Source: Oscillospiraceae bacterium | GTDB taxonomy: Bacteria; Bacillota; Clostridia; Oscillospirales; CAG-272 | Direction of reading: 5' to 3' | DNA: 64,000 nt | Assembly (NCBI GenBank): GCA_015063795.1 | Contig: SVTL01000002.1 | Span: forward strand, 161,004 to 225,003 | Shown: one piece after another, positions 27,918-36,267 of the stretch | How the letters are laid out: the number at the start of each line of letters is the position of its first letter | Position numbering within the stretch: position 1 is the stretch's first letter | Translations under genes and position numbers: made by a program | The notes under the pieces: model-generated | What the model saw: only the letters and a program-made list of their open reading frames with translations | Database searches by the model: none | What the model was told of the DNA's origin: nothing

Positions 27918-28739
27918 ATGATAAGGAAGAATTTGATTTTATCCGACATCGACGGAACCTTTTTGGGCAAGCGCTCCCGTCAGGTGGAGAGAAACCGCAT
28001 CGCCATCGAACGCTTTAAGCAAAACGGCGGTCTGTTCACCTTTTCCAGCGGACGGAGTGAGATCACCATGAAGGATATCATTCCCGATGCGGAACACATC
28101 GTCAATGCCCCCGCCATTCTCACCAACGGCAGTTATATCTACGATTATGTGACGAGGCAGAAGCATTATTATACCCCCGTCAATGCCGAAAAAGCGATCC
28201 CGTTGCTTGAGGCCATGCTGAAGACCTGCCCGGGAACGTCCATCCGCATCAACCATTACGACACGTTTATGAGCAACGAGCTGAGCGAAGCCTTTGCCCG
28301 TGAGACGAAAGGAATGGTCGATCGGCGCGAGATCTATCCCTTTGATCGGATGCCGAGAGACGGCTGGAATAAGGCGGTTGTCCACGGCACAGCGGCGGCT
28401 TTGGAGAGCGCAAAGACCTTTCTTTCCGCACACGCAGGCAGTGAGTTTGCCATCACCCTTTCGGGACCGAATCTGCTGGAGATCGTCGATTCCGGGGCAA
28501 CGAAGGGGACCATGATCGCCCGATTGCGCGAGTATTATGAAGAGAAGGGCATCGAGGTCAAGGTGTATGCCGTCGGTGACTACGAAAACGACCTGGAAAT
28601 GCTGCAGATGGCAGACGTTGCCGTTTGCCCGTCCAATGCCATTGAGAAGGTCAAGGCTGTCTGTGAGACAGTGCTCTGCGATCACGATGAGGGCGCCATT
28701 GCCGATCTGATCGAAAAAATTGAGACAAAAATCCTTTGA
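27918..28739 (+). CDS. Cof-type HAD-IIB family phosphatase
   Basis: This 273-residue HAD-superfamily hydrolase begins with the catalytic motif LSDIDGTFLG (the nucleophile is the first Asp). It has a C2B cap in the middle, a lysine region and the metal-binding motif GDYENDLEML near residue 222. Members dephosphorylate sugar phosphates, nucleotides or flavin precursors, and the substrate cannot be told from the sequence. It sits between rluD and metG in the same direction with short gaps. Confidence 0.88.
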   Translation: MIRKNLILSDIDGTFLGKRSRQVERNRIAIERFKQNGGLFTFSSGRSEITMKDIIPDAEHIVNAPAILTNGSYIYDYVTRQKHYYTPVNAEKAIPLLEAMLKTCPGTSIRINHYDTFMSNELSEAFARETKGMVDRREIYPFDRMPRDGWNKAVVHGTAAALESAKTFLSAHAGSEFAITLSGPNLLEIVDSGATKGTMIARLREYYEEKGIEVKVYAVGDYENDLEMLQMADVAVCPSNAIEKVKAVCETVLCDHDEGAIADLIEKIETKIL

Positions 28740-28763
28740 ACAAAGAGAAAAGGAGAACATACA

Positions 28764-30701
28764 ATGGAAAACAAGGAAAAATTCTATATAACCACGGCCA
28801 TTGCGTACAGCAGCCGTAAGCCTCACATCGGCAACACCTATGAGGTCATCATGACCGATGCTCTGGCGCGCTTCAAGAGACAGATCGGATGCGATGTCTT
28901 TTTCCTGACCGGAACCGACGAGCACGGTCAGAAGATTGAGGATATCGCCAAGGAGGCCGGTGTCGATCCCAAAACCTATGTGGACGGCGTGGCGGGCGAG
29001 ATCCGTCAGATCTGGGATCTGATGAACACCAGCTATGACAAGTTCATCCGCACCACCGACGAAGAGCACGTGAAGACCGTCCAGCATATGTTTGAGAAAT
29101 TCTACAAGCAGGGCGACATTTATAAGAGCGAATATGAGGGCTGGTACTGCGTGCCCGACGAATCCTTCTTCACCGAAACGCAGGTCGTGGACGGCAAGTG
29201 CCCCGAGTGCGGCCGCCCCGTGGTCAGAACCAAAGAAGAGGCCTACTTCTTCCGTATGAGCAAGTATGCCGATCAGCTGATGCAGTACATTGAGGATCAT
29301 CCCGAGTTCATCGAGCCCGAGTCCCGTAAGAAGGAAATGGTCAACAACTTCCTCAAGGCCGGTCTGCAGGACCTCTGCGTGTCGAGAACCTCCTTCAAGT
29401 GGGGCATTCCCGTCACCTTTGACGACAAGCACGTGGTCTATGTCTGGCTGGATGCGCTGGCCAACTACATCACCGCTCTCGGCTATGACATCGACGAGCA
29501 GGGCGAGCTGTATCAGAAATACTGGCCTGCCGATGTGCACATCATCGGTAAGGACATTCTCCGCTTCCACACCATTTATTGGCCGATCTTCCTGATGGCT
29601 CTGGGACTTCCTCTGCCCAAGAAGGTGTTCGGTCACCCCTGGTTCAATTTCGGAAGCGACAAGATGAGCAAATCCCGCGGCAACGTGATCTATGCCGATG
29701 AGCTGGCGGCTCGCTTCGGCGTGGATGCCGTCCGTTACTACTGCCTGTCCGAGATGCCCTATGCCTCCGACGGCAGCATCACCTATGAAAACATCATCAC
29801 CCGCTACAACAGCGATCTGGCCAACAATCTTGGCAACCTGGTCAAGAGAAGCCTGGCCATGACCGAGAAGTATTTCGGCGGCGTGATCCCCGCTCCCGCA
29901 GGCGAGGAGGGCCCTGATGCCGAGCTGAAGGCGGCTGTGAAAACGGCGGTTGCCAAGTCCTACGAGCTGATGAATACTTACCATGTGGCCGATGCGGCCG
30001 AGGAGATCTTCTCCATGCTCCGCCGCGCCAATAAGTATATCGATGAGACCACGCCATGGGTGCTTGCCAATGAGGGCAAGACCGAGCGTCTGGGCACCGT
30101 TCTGTACAACCTGTTGGAGACCATCCGTGTGGCTGCCGTTCTGCTCAATCCCTTCATCACCAAGACCAGCGAGAGCATCATCGAGCAGCTTGCCACCGAT
30201 GTCACCTCCTATGAGAGCGTGCAGAGCTTCGGCGGTCTTGCTTCGGGCGGAAAGATCGGCGAGATCAAAACACTGTTTGAGCGCATCGACGAAAAGAAGG
30301 TTCTCGAGGAGATCGAGAAGGAGAATGAGGCCAAGCGTGCCGCCGCAGCCGCCAAGGAGAAGCCGGCCGATGCCAATGTCAACGAGATCGGCATCGAGGA
30401 CTTCATGAATGTGGAGCTCCGCGCGGCCAAGATTATCGCCTGTGAGCCTGTGCCGAAGGCCAAGAAGCTGCTGAAGCTCCGTGTGGACCTGGGCTATGAG
30501 CAGAGACAGGTGGTCAGCGGCATCGCCAAGGACTATAAGCCCGAGGATCTGATCGGCAAAACGGTCGTCCTCGTTGCCAACCTGAAGAAGGCAACTCTTT
30601 GCGGCATCGAAAGCGAGGGCATGATCCTTGCATCGGGCGGCGAAAAGGTTCGTGTGGTCTTCCTGTCGGAGGAAACGCCTTTGGGTGAGAGAATTCGGTA
30701 A
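28764..30701 (+). CDS. metG: Methionyl-tRNA synthetase
   Basis: This 645-residue class I synthetase charges initiator and elongator tRNA-Met. The HIGH-type motif is KPHIGNTYE, one Cys pair is in CPECGRP, and KMSKSRGNV is present. The C-terminal Trbp111-like tRNA-binding domain (from about residue 540, IEDFMNVELRAAKIIACEPV) is complete, so it is the dimeric long form. tatD follows 5 nt after the stop, the usual Firmicutes pairing. ATG is preceded by AAAGGAG. Confidence 0.98.
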   Translation: MENKEKFYITTAIAYSSRKPHIGNTYEVIMTDALARFKRQIGCDVFFLTGTDEHGQKIEDIAKEAGVDPKTYVDGVAGEIRQIWDLMNTSYDKFIRTTDEEHVKTVQHMFEKFYKQGDIYKSEYEGWYCVPDESFFTETQVVDGKCPECGRPVVRTKEEAYFFRMSKYADQLMQYIEDHPEFIEPESRKKEMVNNFLKAGLQDLCVSRTSFKWGIPVTFDDKHVVYVWLDALANYITALGYDIDEQGELYQKYWPADVHIIGKDILRFHTIYWPIFLMALGLPLPKKVFGHPWFNFGSDKMSKSRGNVIYADELAARFGVDAVRYYCLSEMPYASDGSITYENIITRYNSDLANNLGNLVKRSLAMTEKYFGGVIPAPAGEEGPDAELKAAVKTAVAKSYELMNTYHVADAAEEIFSMLRRANKYIDETTPWVLANEGKTERLGTVLYNLLETIRVAAVLLNPFITKTSESIIEQLATDVTSYESVQSFGGLASGGKIGEIKTLFERIDEKKVLEEIEKENEAKRAAAAAKEKPADANVNEIGIEDFMNVELRAAKIIACEPVPKAKKLLKLRVDLGYEQRQVVSGIAKDYKPEDLIGKTVVLVANLKKATLCGIESEGMILASGGEKVRVVFLSEETPLGERIR

Positions 30702-30706
30702 AGACC

Positions 30707-31471
30707 ATGCTGTTTGATACGCACGCGCATTATGACGACGCGAAGCTCGATGGGATCCGCGATGAGCTTCTCGCGCAGATGCAGGAAAACGGAATCGATT
30801 TTATCGTTAACGCCGGGGTCAACATTGAAACCGGCGTTAACAGCCGTTCACTGGCAGAAACCTATCCCTTTGTATACTATGCGGCGGGGATCCACCCGTC
30901 CGATGCCCCTGTCATCGCGGACAGACAGGGAACGGTTGACAGTCTGAAGGAGCTTCTGGCACATAAAAAAGCGGTGGCGCTGGGCGAGATCGGTCTGGAC
31001 TACCATTATGAGCCCGAGACTTCGTCTGTTCAAAAGGAATGGTTTGATTTTCAGCTGTCTCTGGCCGAGGAGCTGAAGCTTCCCGTCATCGTCCACGACC
31101 GCGAGGCGCACGGCGACTGTATGGACATCGTCCGTGCCCATCCCAACGTCCGCGGTGTCTTCCACTCATACAGCGGAAGCGTGGAGATGGCCAAGGAGCT
31201 GCTTCGCCGCGGCTGGCTTCTCTCCTTCACGGGGGTTGTCACCTTCAAAAATGCGCACCGCGTGGCGGAGGTTGTCACCTACGTCCCTCTGGACCGCCTG
31301 ATGCTGGAGACCGACTGCCCCTACCTGACGCCCCATCCTCACCGCGGTGAGCTGAACAGCTCGCTGTACCTGCATTATATCGCCGAAAAAATCGCCGAGA
31401 TCAAGTGCATCGACTATCATGAGGTCTGTCAGACAACCACACAGAATGCGAGGACATTTTTCGGCATATGA
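30707..31471 (+). CDS. tatD: TatD family deoxyribonuclease
   Basis: This 254-residue metal-dependent hydrolase has a TIM-barrel. Metal ligands are seen in DTHAHYDD, GEIGLDYH, VHDREAH, GVFHSYSG and ETDCPYLTP. TatD proteins are 3'-5' exonucleases or DNases. The gene follows metG closely, and its stop overlaps the ATG of the downstream permease gene (ATGA). Confidence 0.95.
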   Translation: MLFDTHAHYDDAKLDGIRDELLAQMQENGIDFIVNAGVNIETGVNSRSLAETYPFVYYAAGIHPSDAPVIADRQGTVDSLKELLAHKKAVALGEIGLDYHYEPETSSVQKEWFDFQLSLAEELKLPVIVHDREAHGDCMDIVRAHPNVRGVFHSYSGSVEMAKELLRRGWLLSFTGVVTFKNAHRVAEVVTYVPLDRLMLETDCPYLTPHPHRGELNSSLYLHYIAEKIAEIKCIDYHEVCQTTTQNARTFFGI

Positions 31472-32643
31472 ATCATCACGCTCTTCCGCACCGTCCCGGA
31501 CACCATTGGCATCATCACCATCTCATGTCCGATGCCATGCACGGGATCGGTCATTTTCTGGTCCAAAATCCGGTGTTCACCATCGCGCTGGTGGCGGCGC
31601 TTCTCACGGCCTGCATCGTCCCGCCCGATGGCGAATACCTGTCTTACTTTGATTTTAAAACGCTCTCCTGTCTCTTTTCGGTGCTGGCTGTGGTCTGTGC
31701 GCTGAAGACGGTCAACTTCTTCACCATCATCGCGCGAAGCATCGTCAAGCGGTTTACCACCACGCGCACCTGCTTCCTGGCGCTCCTGTACATCACCTTC
31801 ATCGGCTCGATGTTCATTGCCAACGACATGGCGCTGATCACCTTCCTGCCGCTGGGATGGATGATCTTGGATCTGACAGGGCAGGAGAAATACACCGCCT
31901 TTCTCTTCATCCTGCAGAACATTTCGGCTAATCTGGGCGGTATGCTGACCCCCTTCGGCAATCCGCAGAATCTTTATTTGTATACATACTTCAACATTCC
32001 AACCGGTGAATTCATGAGCATCATGCTCATCCCCTTTGCGGTGTCGGTTCTGCTTTTGACCGTGTGCTGCTTCTTTGTCAGATCCGAGAAGCTGACGCTG
32101 GAGCGCATGGAGATGCCGGCAACCGATCCGAAAAAGCGCAACATCTATCTGATCCTGTTTGTGCTGTCGGTGGTGATCGTGTTCCGCATCATCCCCTATT
32201 GGCTGGGCCTTGCGGTCATTGTACTGGTGTTGCTGTATCTTTGTCCGGAGGCGCTGAAAAAGGTCGATTTTCCGCTTCTTTTCACCTTCGCCGCTTTCTT
32301 TGTCTTCTCGGGCAATATGTCCCGCATCCCCGCGGTACGTGCGCTGTTTTCCATGCTGCTTGAGAAAAACACGCTGTTGTTTTCCATCCTCTCCTGCCAA
32401 GTGATCAGCAACGTGCCCTCGGCGATCCTGCTTTCCCAGTTTACAAGCGATTATGCCTCGCTTCTGCACGGTGTCAACATCGGCGGAACGGGCACGTTGA
32501 TCGCCTCGCTGGCCAGCCTGATCACCTTCCGGGAATTTCGCAAGCACCGTCCGGGACAGACAAAGCGTTATCTTCTGCTCTTTACCGCCTTTAACCTGCT
32601 GTTCCTCGGTGTACTGACGGCCGTCAGCCTGCTGACCAACTGA
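31468..32643 (+). CDS. SLC13/CitM-like anion permease with His-rich N-terminus
   Basis: This 391-residue polytopic membrane protein has about ten hydrophobic segments. The segment LGGMLTPFGNPQNLYLY resembles the substrate-binding GNPxN loop of citrate/SLC13/ArsB-type ion transporters, so an anion permease is likely; the substrate is unknown. The cytoplasmic N-terminus is unusually His-rich: nine His in residues 3-18 (HHALPHRPGHHWHHHH). This may bind a metal ion. It starts within the tatD stop codon and is the last gene of the metG-tatD group. Confidence 0.75.
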   Translation: MNHHALPHRPGHHWHHHHLMSDAMHGIGHFLVQNPVFTIALVAALLTACIVPPDGEYLSYFDFKTLSCLFSVLAVVCALKTVNFFTIIARSIVKRFTTTRTCFLALLYITFIGSMFIANDMALITFLPLGWMILDLTGQEKYTAFLFILQNISANLGGMLTPFGNPQNLYLYTYFNIPTGEFMSIMLIPFAVSVLLLTVCCFFVRSEKLTLERMEMPATDPKKRNIYLILFVLSVVIVFRIIPYWLGLAVIVLVLLYLCPEALKKVDFPLLFTFAAFFVFSGNMSRIPAVRALFSMLLEKNTLLFSILSCQVISNVPSAILLSQFTSDYASLLHGVNIGGTGTLIASLASLITFREFRKHRPGQTKRYLLLFTAFNLLFLGVLTAVSLLTN

Positions 32644-32673
32644 TTCACTCTTTGTAAGAAAGGGCGTGAGACG

Positions 32674-34146
32674 ATGTTCAAAAGCCTCTTCACCAAATAT
32701 TTGTTCACTTTTGCGCTCATCATTGTGCTGAGCTTTTCTCTGCTTGCGCTGATGTTTTCGATGATCATCAGCAATTATTCTGCGGCCAAGGAGGAGCTGA
32801 TGGTCACGCAGACGCTGACCAGTGTGAAGAACTATGTGGAAGAGGAGTACAAAAGCACCATCTCCGCCAACTTCAATCAGTTTGTCTATTTGAATTTGTA
32901 TGACATCCGACAGATGTTGGAGATCGTGTCGGGCTATTCGGAGGACATGGTCATCCTCATCTGCGACACAGAGGGCAATGTCCTGCTCACCGATAAGCTG
33001 GGGGACGGAAGCTACATCGTTTCGCAGATCCCGTCTGACTATATGAGCGATATCTTAAACGGCACGCAGACCGAGTATGTCGGCACGCTGGACGGTCTTT
33101 TGACCGAAAAGCATGAGGTGCGAGCTGAGCCGATCGTCAGTTGGAGCGGAGAGGATCTGGGCGCCGTTCTTGTGGGAACGTCTGCGGGTGATATTGACCA
33201 GCTGCTGGACGTGTTCGTCCGTATGGTCATCATGGCTTGTCTGTGGGTGCTGTTTGCCGCGCTGATCGCGGTGTACATCATCAGCAACAACATCATCCGT
33301 CCGCTGAAAAACATGAGCAAGGCGGCCAAGCGCGCGGCATCGGGGGACTTCTCGGTGCGTGTTCCGGTCAGCGGACGGGATGAGATCGCCGATCTGGCAA
33401 CGGCTTTCAATAACATGGCCGCATCCATGGAGAATCTGGAGAGCATGCGAAGCTCCTTCCTGGCCAGCGTCGCTCACGACCTGCGTACTCCCATGACCAC
33501 CATCAGCGGTTTCATTGACGGCATCATCGACGGCAAGATCCCGCCCGAAAAGTATGATTATTATCTGACCATCATCCAGACCGAGGTCAGACGTCTCTCC
33601 CGCTTGGTGGCCTCTCTGCTGGATCTGACACGTCTGGAGGCGGGCGACCGCAAGTTCACCTTCAGCGAATTTGATATCTGCGAAATGGCGCGCCAGATCC
33701 TCATCTCCTTTGAACAGAAGATCGACAGCAAGCACTTGGATGTGGAGTTTGACTGCGAGGAGGATCGCATCCTGGTCAATGCCGATCACGATGCCATTTA
33801 CCAGATCTTCTATAACATCTGCGACAACGCCGTAAAATTTGCCCGTGAGGGCGGCAAGTACCGTATTTCGCTGATTCGCAAGGAAAAGAAGGTGTATGTC
33901 TCGGTGTACAACGAGGGGCAGGGCATCGCGGCGGAGGAGCTCTCCTTCGTCTTTGACCGTTTCTATAAGAGCGACAAGAGCCGCGGCACCGATAAGACCG
34001 GCGTGGGACTTGGGCTGTACATTGCCAAAACCATCATCGCTTCGCACAAGGAAGAGATCTGGGTCAAGAGTGCCTATGGCGAATATTGCGAGTTTGTGTT
34101 CACGCTGAGCACCGTTTCGCCAACAAAGCCGGGCAAAAACGAATAA
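32674..34146 (+). CDS. Membrane sensor histidine kinase without adjacent regulator
   Basis: This 490-residue sensor kinase has a first membrane segment at 9-31 (YLFTFALIIVLSFSLLALMF), an extracellular sensor of about 140 residues and a second membrane segment near 188-210. A HAMP domain (NNIIRPLKNMSKAAKRAASG) follows. The H-box is SVAHDLRTPMTTISGF with the phospho-accepting His, and N and G boxes (YNICDNAVKFA; TGVGLGLYIAK) complete the kinase. No response-regulator gene adjoins it: the neighbours are a permease and a PDZ protein. It is probably an orphan kinase acting with a partner elsewhere. ATG is preceded by GAAAGGGCGTGAG. Confidence 0.92.
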   Translation: MFKSLFTKYLFTFALIIVLSFSLLALMFSMIISNYSAAKEELMVTQTLTSVKNYVEEEYKSTISANFNQFVYLNLYDIRQMLEIVSGYSEDMVILICDTEGNVLLTDKLGDGSYIVSQIPSDYMSDILNGTQTEYVGTLDGLLTEKHEVRAEPIVSWSGEDLGAVLVGTSAGDIDQLLDVFVRMVIMACLWVLFAALIAVYIISNNIIRPLKNMSKAAKRAASGDFSVRVPVSGRDEIADLATAFNNMAASMENLESMRSSFLASVAHDLRTPMTTISGFIDGIIDGKIPPEKYDYYLTIIQTEVRRLSRLVASLLDLTRLEAGDRKFTFSEFDICEMARQILISFEQKIDSKHLDVEFDCEEDRILVNADHDAIYQIFYNICDNAVKFAREGGKYRISLIRKEKKVYVSVYNEGQGIAAEELSFVFDRFYKSDKSRGTDKTGVGLGLYIAKTIIASHKEEIWVKSAYGEYCEFVFTLSTVSPTKPGKNE

Positions 34147-34160
34147 AGCAGTTTTTATGG

Positions 34161-34190
34161 AAAGCGCTTCTTCGTGAGGCGCTTTCTTTA
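34161..34190 (+). terminator. Terminator after the histidine kinase gene
   Basis: AAAGCGC (34161-34167) pairs with GCGCTTT (34179-34185), followed by CTTTA and a later GTTTTT. Confidence 0.7.
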
Positions 34191-34352
34191 CGTTTTTGAC
34201 AACAAAAATACAATCTGTTTTTACAAATCAAAAACGGTTATTCCACAAAAGACACATTATTTATTCAAATAATTCTGTTATACTGTTAGTGTGGATAGCA
34301 ATGGGCAAGAGCCGAAAGAGCAAAAAAAAGGTGTCCGTGAGGAGCAGATCCG

Positions 34353-34928
34353 ATGGTTGATAAGAAGCAAAACATACATACAACCAATAAGGAAGCATCG
34401 TTTGGCGGGTATGAGTACCGTCGGGATTATGAGAATTTGAAAGCAAAAGGTAACAGCGCGCTTCCTCCGCTGTTGACGTTTGTGCTTCGGATTATTCTCG
34501 TGGTCTTTGTTTTTGCTTCCTTTGTTTTCTTTACCTTTGCCTGTATGTACCGCTATCATTCTTATCTGCGCGACGGAGAGAAGAGCGGTTCGCTTCATGA
34601 GAGCGCGGATATTGCCAACGCCAGCATTCAGCATACGTTCATAGAATATCAGTCCAATATGAAGTTTGAAGAGGTGGACCGCGAGGAATCGGAGATCTAT
34701 TCCATTCCGGTCGGTGTGCGTGTCAAGTCGCTCAGCAGTGAGTCGGGCGAGTATGAGGCCGGCTTCCGTGAGGGCGATATCATTGTTGGCTTCAATGGCA
34801 GCAACATCACTTGTCTTGACAATCTGTGGGATCTGATGAGCACCTGTAAAAACAATGACCGCGTTGTGTATGAGGTCTTCCGCCACAACGAGTATCTGAA
34901 ATTTATTGTCAAGCTGACAAAGGAATAA
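34353..34928 (+). CDS. Membrane-anchored PDZ-domain protein
   Basis: This 191-residue protein has a charged cytoplasmic N-terminus (1-45), one membrane segment (LLTFVLRIILVVFVFASFVF) and an extracytoplasmic C-terminal PDZ domain (about 105-190). The PDZ features are visible as IPVGVRVKSL, YEAGFREGDIIVGFNG and VVYEVFRHNEYLKFIVKL. No protease domain is present, unlike HtrA or SpoIVB-type proteins. It could act as an adaptor or anti-sigma partner, but nothing proves this. GAGGAG lies 8 nt before the ATG. Confidence 0.8.
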   Translation: MVDKKQNIHTTNKEASFGGYEYRRDYENLKAKGNSALPPLLTFVLRIILVVFVFASFVFFTFACMYRYHSYLRDGEKSGSLHESADIANASIQHTFIEYQSNMKFEEVDREESEIYSIPVGVRVKSLSSESGEYEAGFREGDIIVGFNGSNITCLDNLWDLMSTCKNNDRVVYEVFRHNEYLKFIVKLTKE

Positions 34929-34970
34929 GCAGAAAAGGCAACAACTCCGAAACAAAATCGCAAAAAACAC

Positions 34971-34999
34971 TTGAATTTTTTTTGATTCTATGATATACT
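34971..34999 (+). promoter_or_regulatory. Promoter of tRNA-Leu
   Basis: TTGAAT (34971-34976) and TATACT (34994-34999) have a 17-bp spacer and end 24 bp before the tRNA. Confidence 0.8.
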
Positions 35000-35023
35000 G
35001 TTTCAGTCAGGAAAAATCCATTC

Positions 35024-35110
35024 GCCGGAATGATGGAATTGGCAGACGTGCTGGACTCAAAATCCAGTGGTAGCGATACCGTGCGGGTTCGACCCCCGCT
35101 TCCGGCACCA
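35024..35110 (+). tRNA. tRNA-Leu (anticodon CAA)
   Basis: This is an 87-nt class II tRNA. Acceptor arms GCCGGAA (35024-35030) and TTCCGGC (35100-35106) pair perfectly. The anticodon stem CTGGA/TCCAG encloses the loop CTCAAAA, giving anticodon CAA for UUG codons. A long variable arm and the T loop TTCGACC are present. The CCA end is encoded. A sigma-A promoter precedes it and a terminator follows at once, so it is a single-gene unit. Confidence 0.97.
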
Positions 35111-35111
35111 G

Positions 35112-35144
35112 AAAAGACGATTGCATTGGCAGTCGTCTTTTTTT
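35112..35144 (+). terminator. Terminator after tRNA-Leu
   Basis: AAAAGACGA (35112-35120) pairs with TCGTCTTTT (35133-35141), and the T-run continues to 35144. Confidence 0.88.
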
Positions 35145-35198
35145 ATGAAAACCATGTGTGGAAGAGAAGTTTCCGCACTTTTTATTTCAAAAAAAGAT

Positions 35199-35249
35199 GT
35201 TGACAAATCAACTTCTTTGTGGTATACTCGAACATGTTGACGAATCAAC
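35199..35249 (+). promoter_or_regulatory. degV promoter with two palindromic operators
   Basis: The promoter is TTGACA (35200-35205) and TATACT (35223-35228) with a 17-bp spacer. Two copies of an inverted repeat with the pattern GTTGA-N4-TCAAC overlap it: GTTGACAAATCAAC at 35199-35212 over the -35 box, and GTTGACGAATCAAC at 35236-35249 just after the start region. Their centres are 37 bp apart and both are preceded by AT. This spacing suggests repression by a dimeric regulator bound at both sites. The gene controlled is a fatty-acid-binding DegV protein, so a lipid-responsive repressor is a reasonable guess; the regulator is not in the window. Confidence 0.7.
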
Positions 35250-35324
35250 AAGTTGGCGAAGGCAAGATGAGAAAAGCAGCCATTCGATCAACAACGGGAA
35301 AACGACGAAAGAAAGGAATCATGT

Positions 35325-36182
35325 ATGGGCGTAAAAATCATTGTCGATTCGGCATCCGATATCACACTTAGCTATGCGGAAAGAAATAACATCGGCTTCG
35401 TCCCTTTGAAGACCAATCTGGGCGGCGTAGAATACCGCGATGGCATCGACATCCGTCCCGACAGCTTTTACAGCAAGTTGGAGGCCAATAAGGAGCTTGC
35501 CCATACCAGTCAGGTGAATGCAGGAGAGTTTGCCGAATGCTTTGAAAAGGAGATTGCGGCGAGCAATGAGATCGTTGTCATCACCCTGTCTGCCGGTCTT
35601 TCGGGCACGTATCAAAGCGCCTGCATTGCCGCGGCAGACTATCCGGGCAAAGTGTTTGTGATCAACAGCCTTACGGCGACCGCAGGCGAGCAGGTGTTGA
35701 TCGAGCGAGCCCTTATCCTGCGCGATGAAGGGAAAACGGCAGAGGAGATCGACACCGAGTTGGATGCGCTTCGCAAAAAGGTGCGCTTGTTCGTGCGCGT
35801 GGAAACGCTGGAATACTTGAAGCGAGGCGGCCGCATTTCCAAAACCTCGGCGCTGGTCGGCGGTCTGCTGAACATCAAGCCCGTTCTGACGCTGAATGGC
35901 GAGGGCAAGATCGAAACGGTCGGCAAGGCACGCGGCATCAAGGCCAGCCACAAGATGATGAACGACAGCATTGCTTCCTGCGGCGGCATCGATTTTTCCA
36001 TGCCTGTGGCCATTACCTATGCCGGCAATCTGAACGACGGTACGGTCTCCCGCTATCTGGAGGACAGCAAGAACATTTACGGAGACAATGCGAATAAGAT
36101 CCGAATCGGCCAGCTTGGATGCGTGATCGGAACGCACACAGGTCCCGGTGCGATCGTTGTCTCCTTTGTTCCGAAAGCGTAA
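35325..36182 (+). CDS. DegV family fatty-acid-binding protein
   Basis: This 285-residue DegV protein begins VKIIVDSASDITLSYAE, the family's nucleotide/fatty-acid fold opening. It contains HTSQVNAGEF, ITLSAGLSGTYQSA and VRVETLEYLKRGGRISK, and ends IGTHTGPGAIVVSFV. DegV/FakB proteins bind a fatty acid and present it to the FakA kinase for acyl phosphate synthesis. No fakA is nearby. It is monocistronic, with an operator-bearing promoter upstream and a bidirectional terminator downstream. Confidence 0.92.
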   Translation: MGVKIIVDSASDITLSYAERNNIGFVPLKTNLGGVEYRDGIDIRPDSFYSKLEANKELAHTSQVNAGEFAECFEKEIAASNEIVVITLSAGLSGTYQSACIAAADYPGKVFVINSLTATAGEQVLIERALILRDEGKTAEEIDTELDALRKKVRLFVRVETLEYLKRGGRISKTSALVGGLLNIKPVLTLNGEGKIETVGKARGIKASHKMMNDSIASCGGIDFSMPVAITYAGNLNDGTVSRYLEDSKNIYGDNANKIRIGQLGCVIGTHTGPGAIVVSFVPKA

Positions 36183-36214
36183 AAAAGTATGTTGTAAAAA
36201 GAAAAGCAGCAAAA

Positions 36215-36251
36215 GAAAACCGACGTATTTGGATGTACGTCGGTTCTCTTT
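36215..36251. terminator. Bidirectional terminator between degV and nfnB
   Basis: AACCGACGTA (36218-36227) and TACGTCGGTT (36236-36245) form a 10-bp stem. CTCTTTTTT follows on the plus strand. On the minus strand, TTCTTTTGC follows, so it can serve both convergent genes. Confidence 0.85.
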
Positions 36252-36267
36252 TTTCTCTCTCTTTTTA

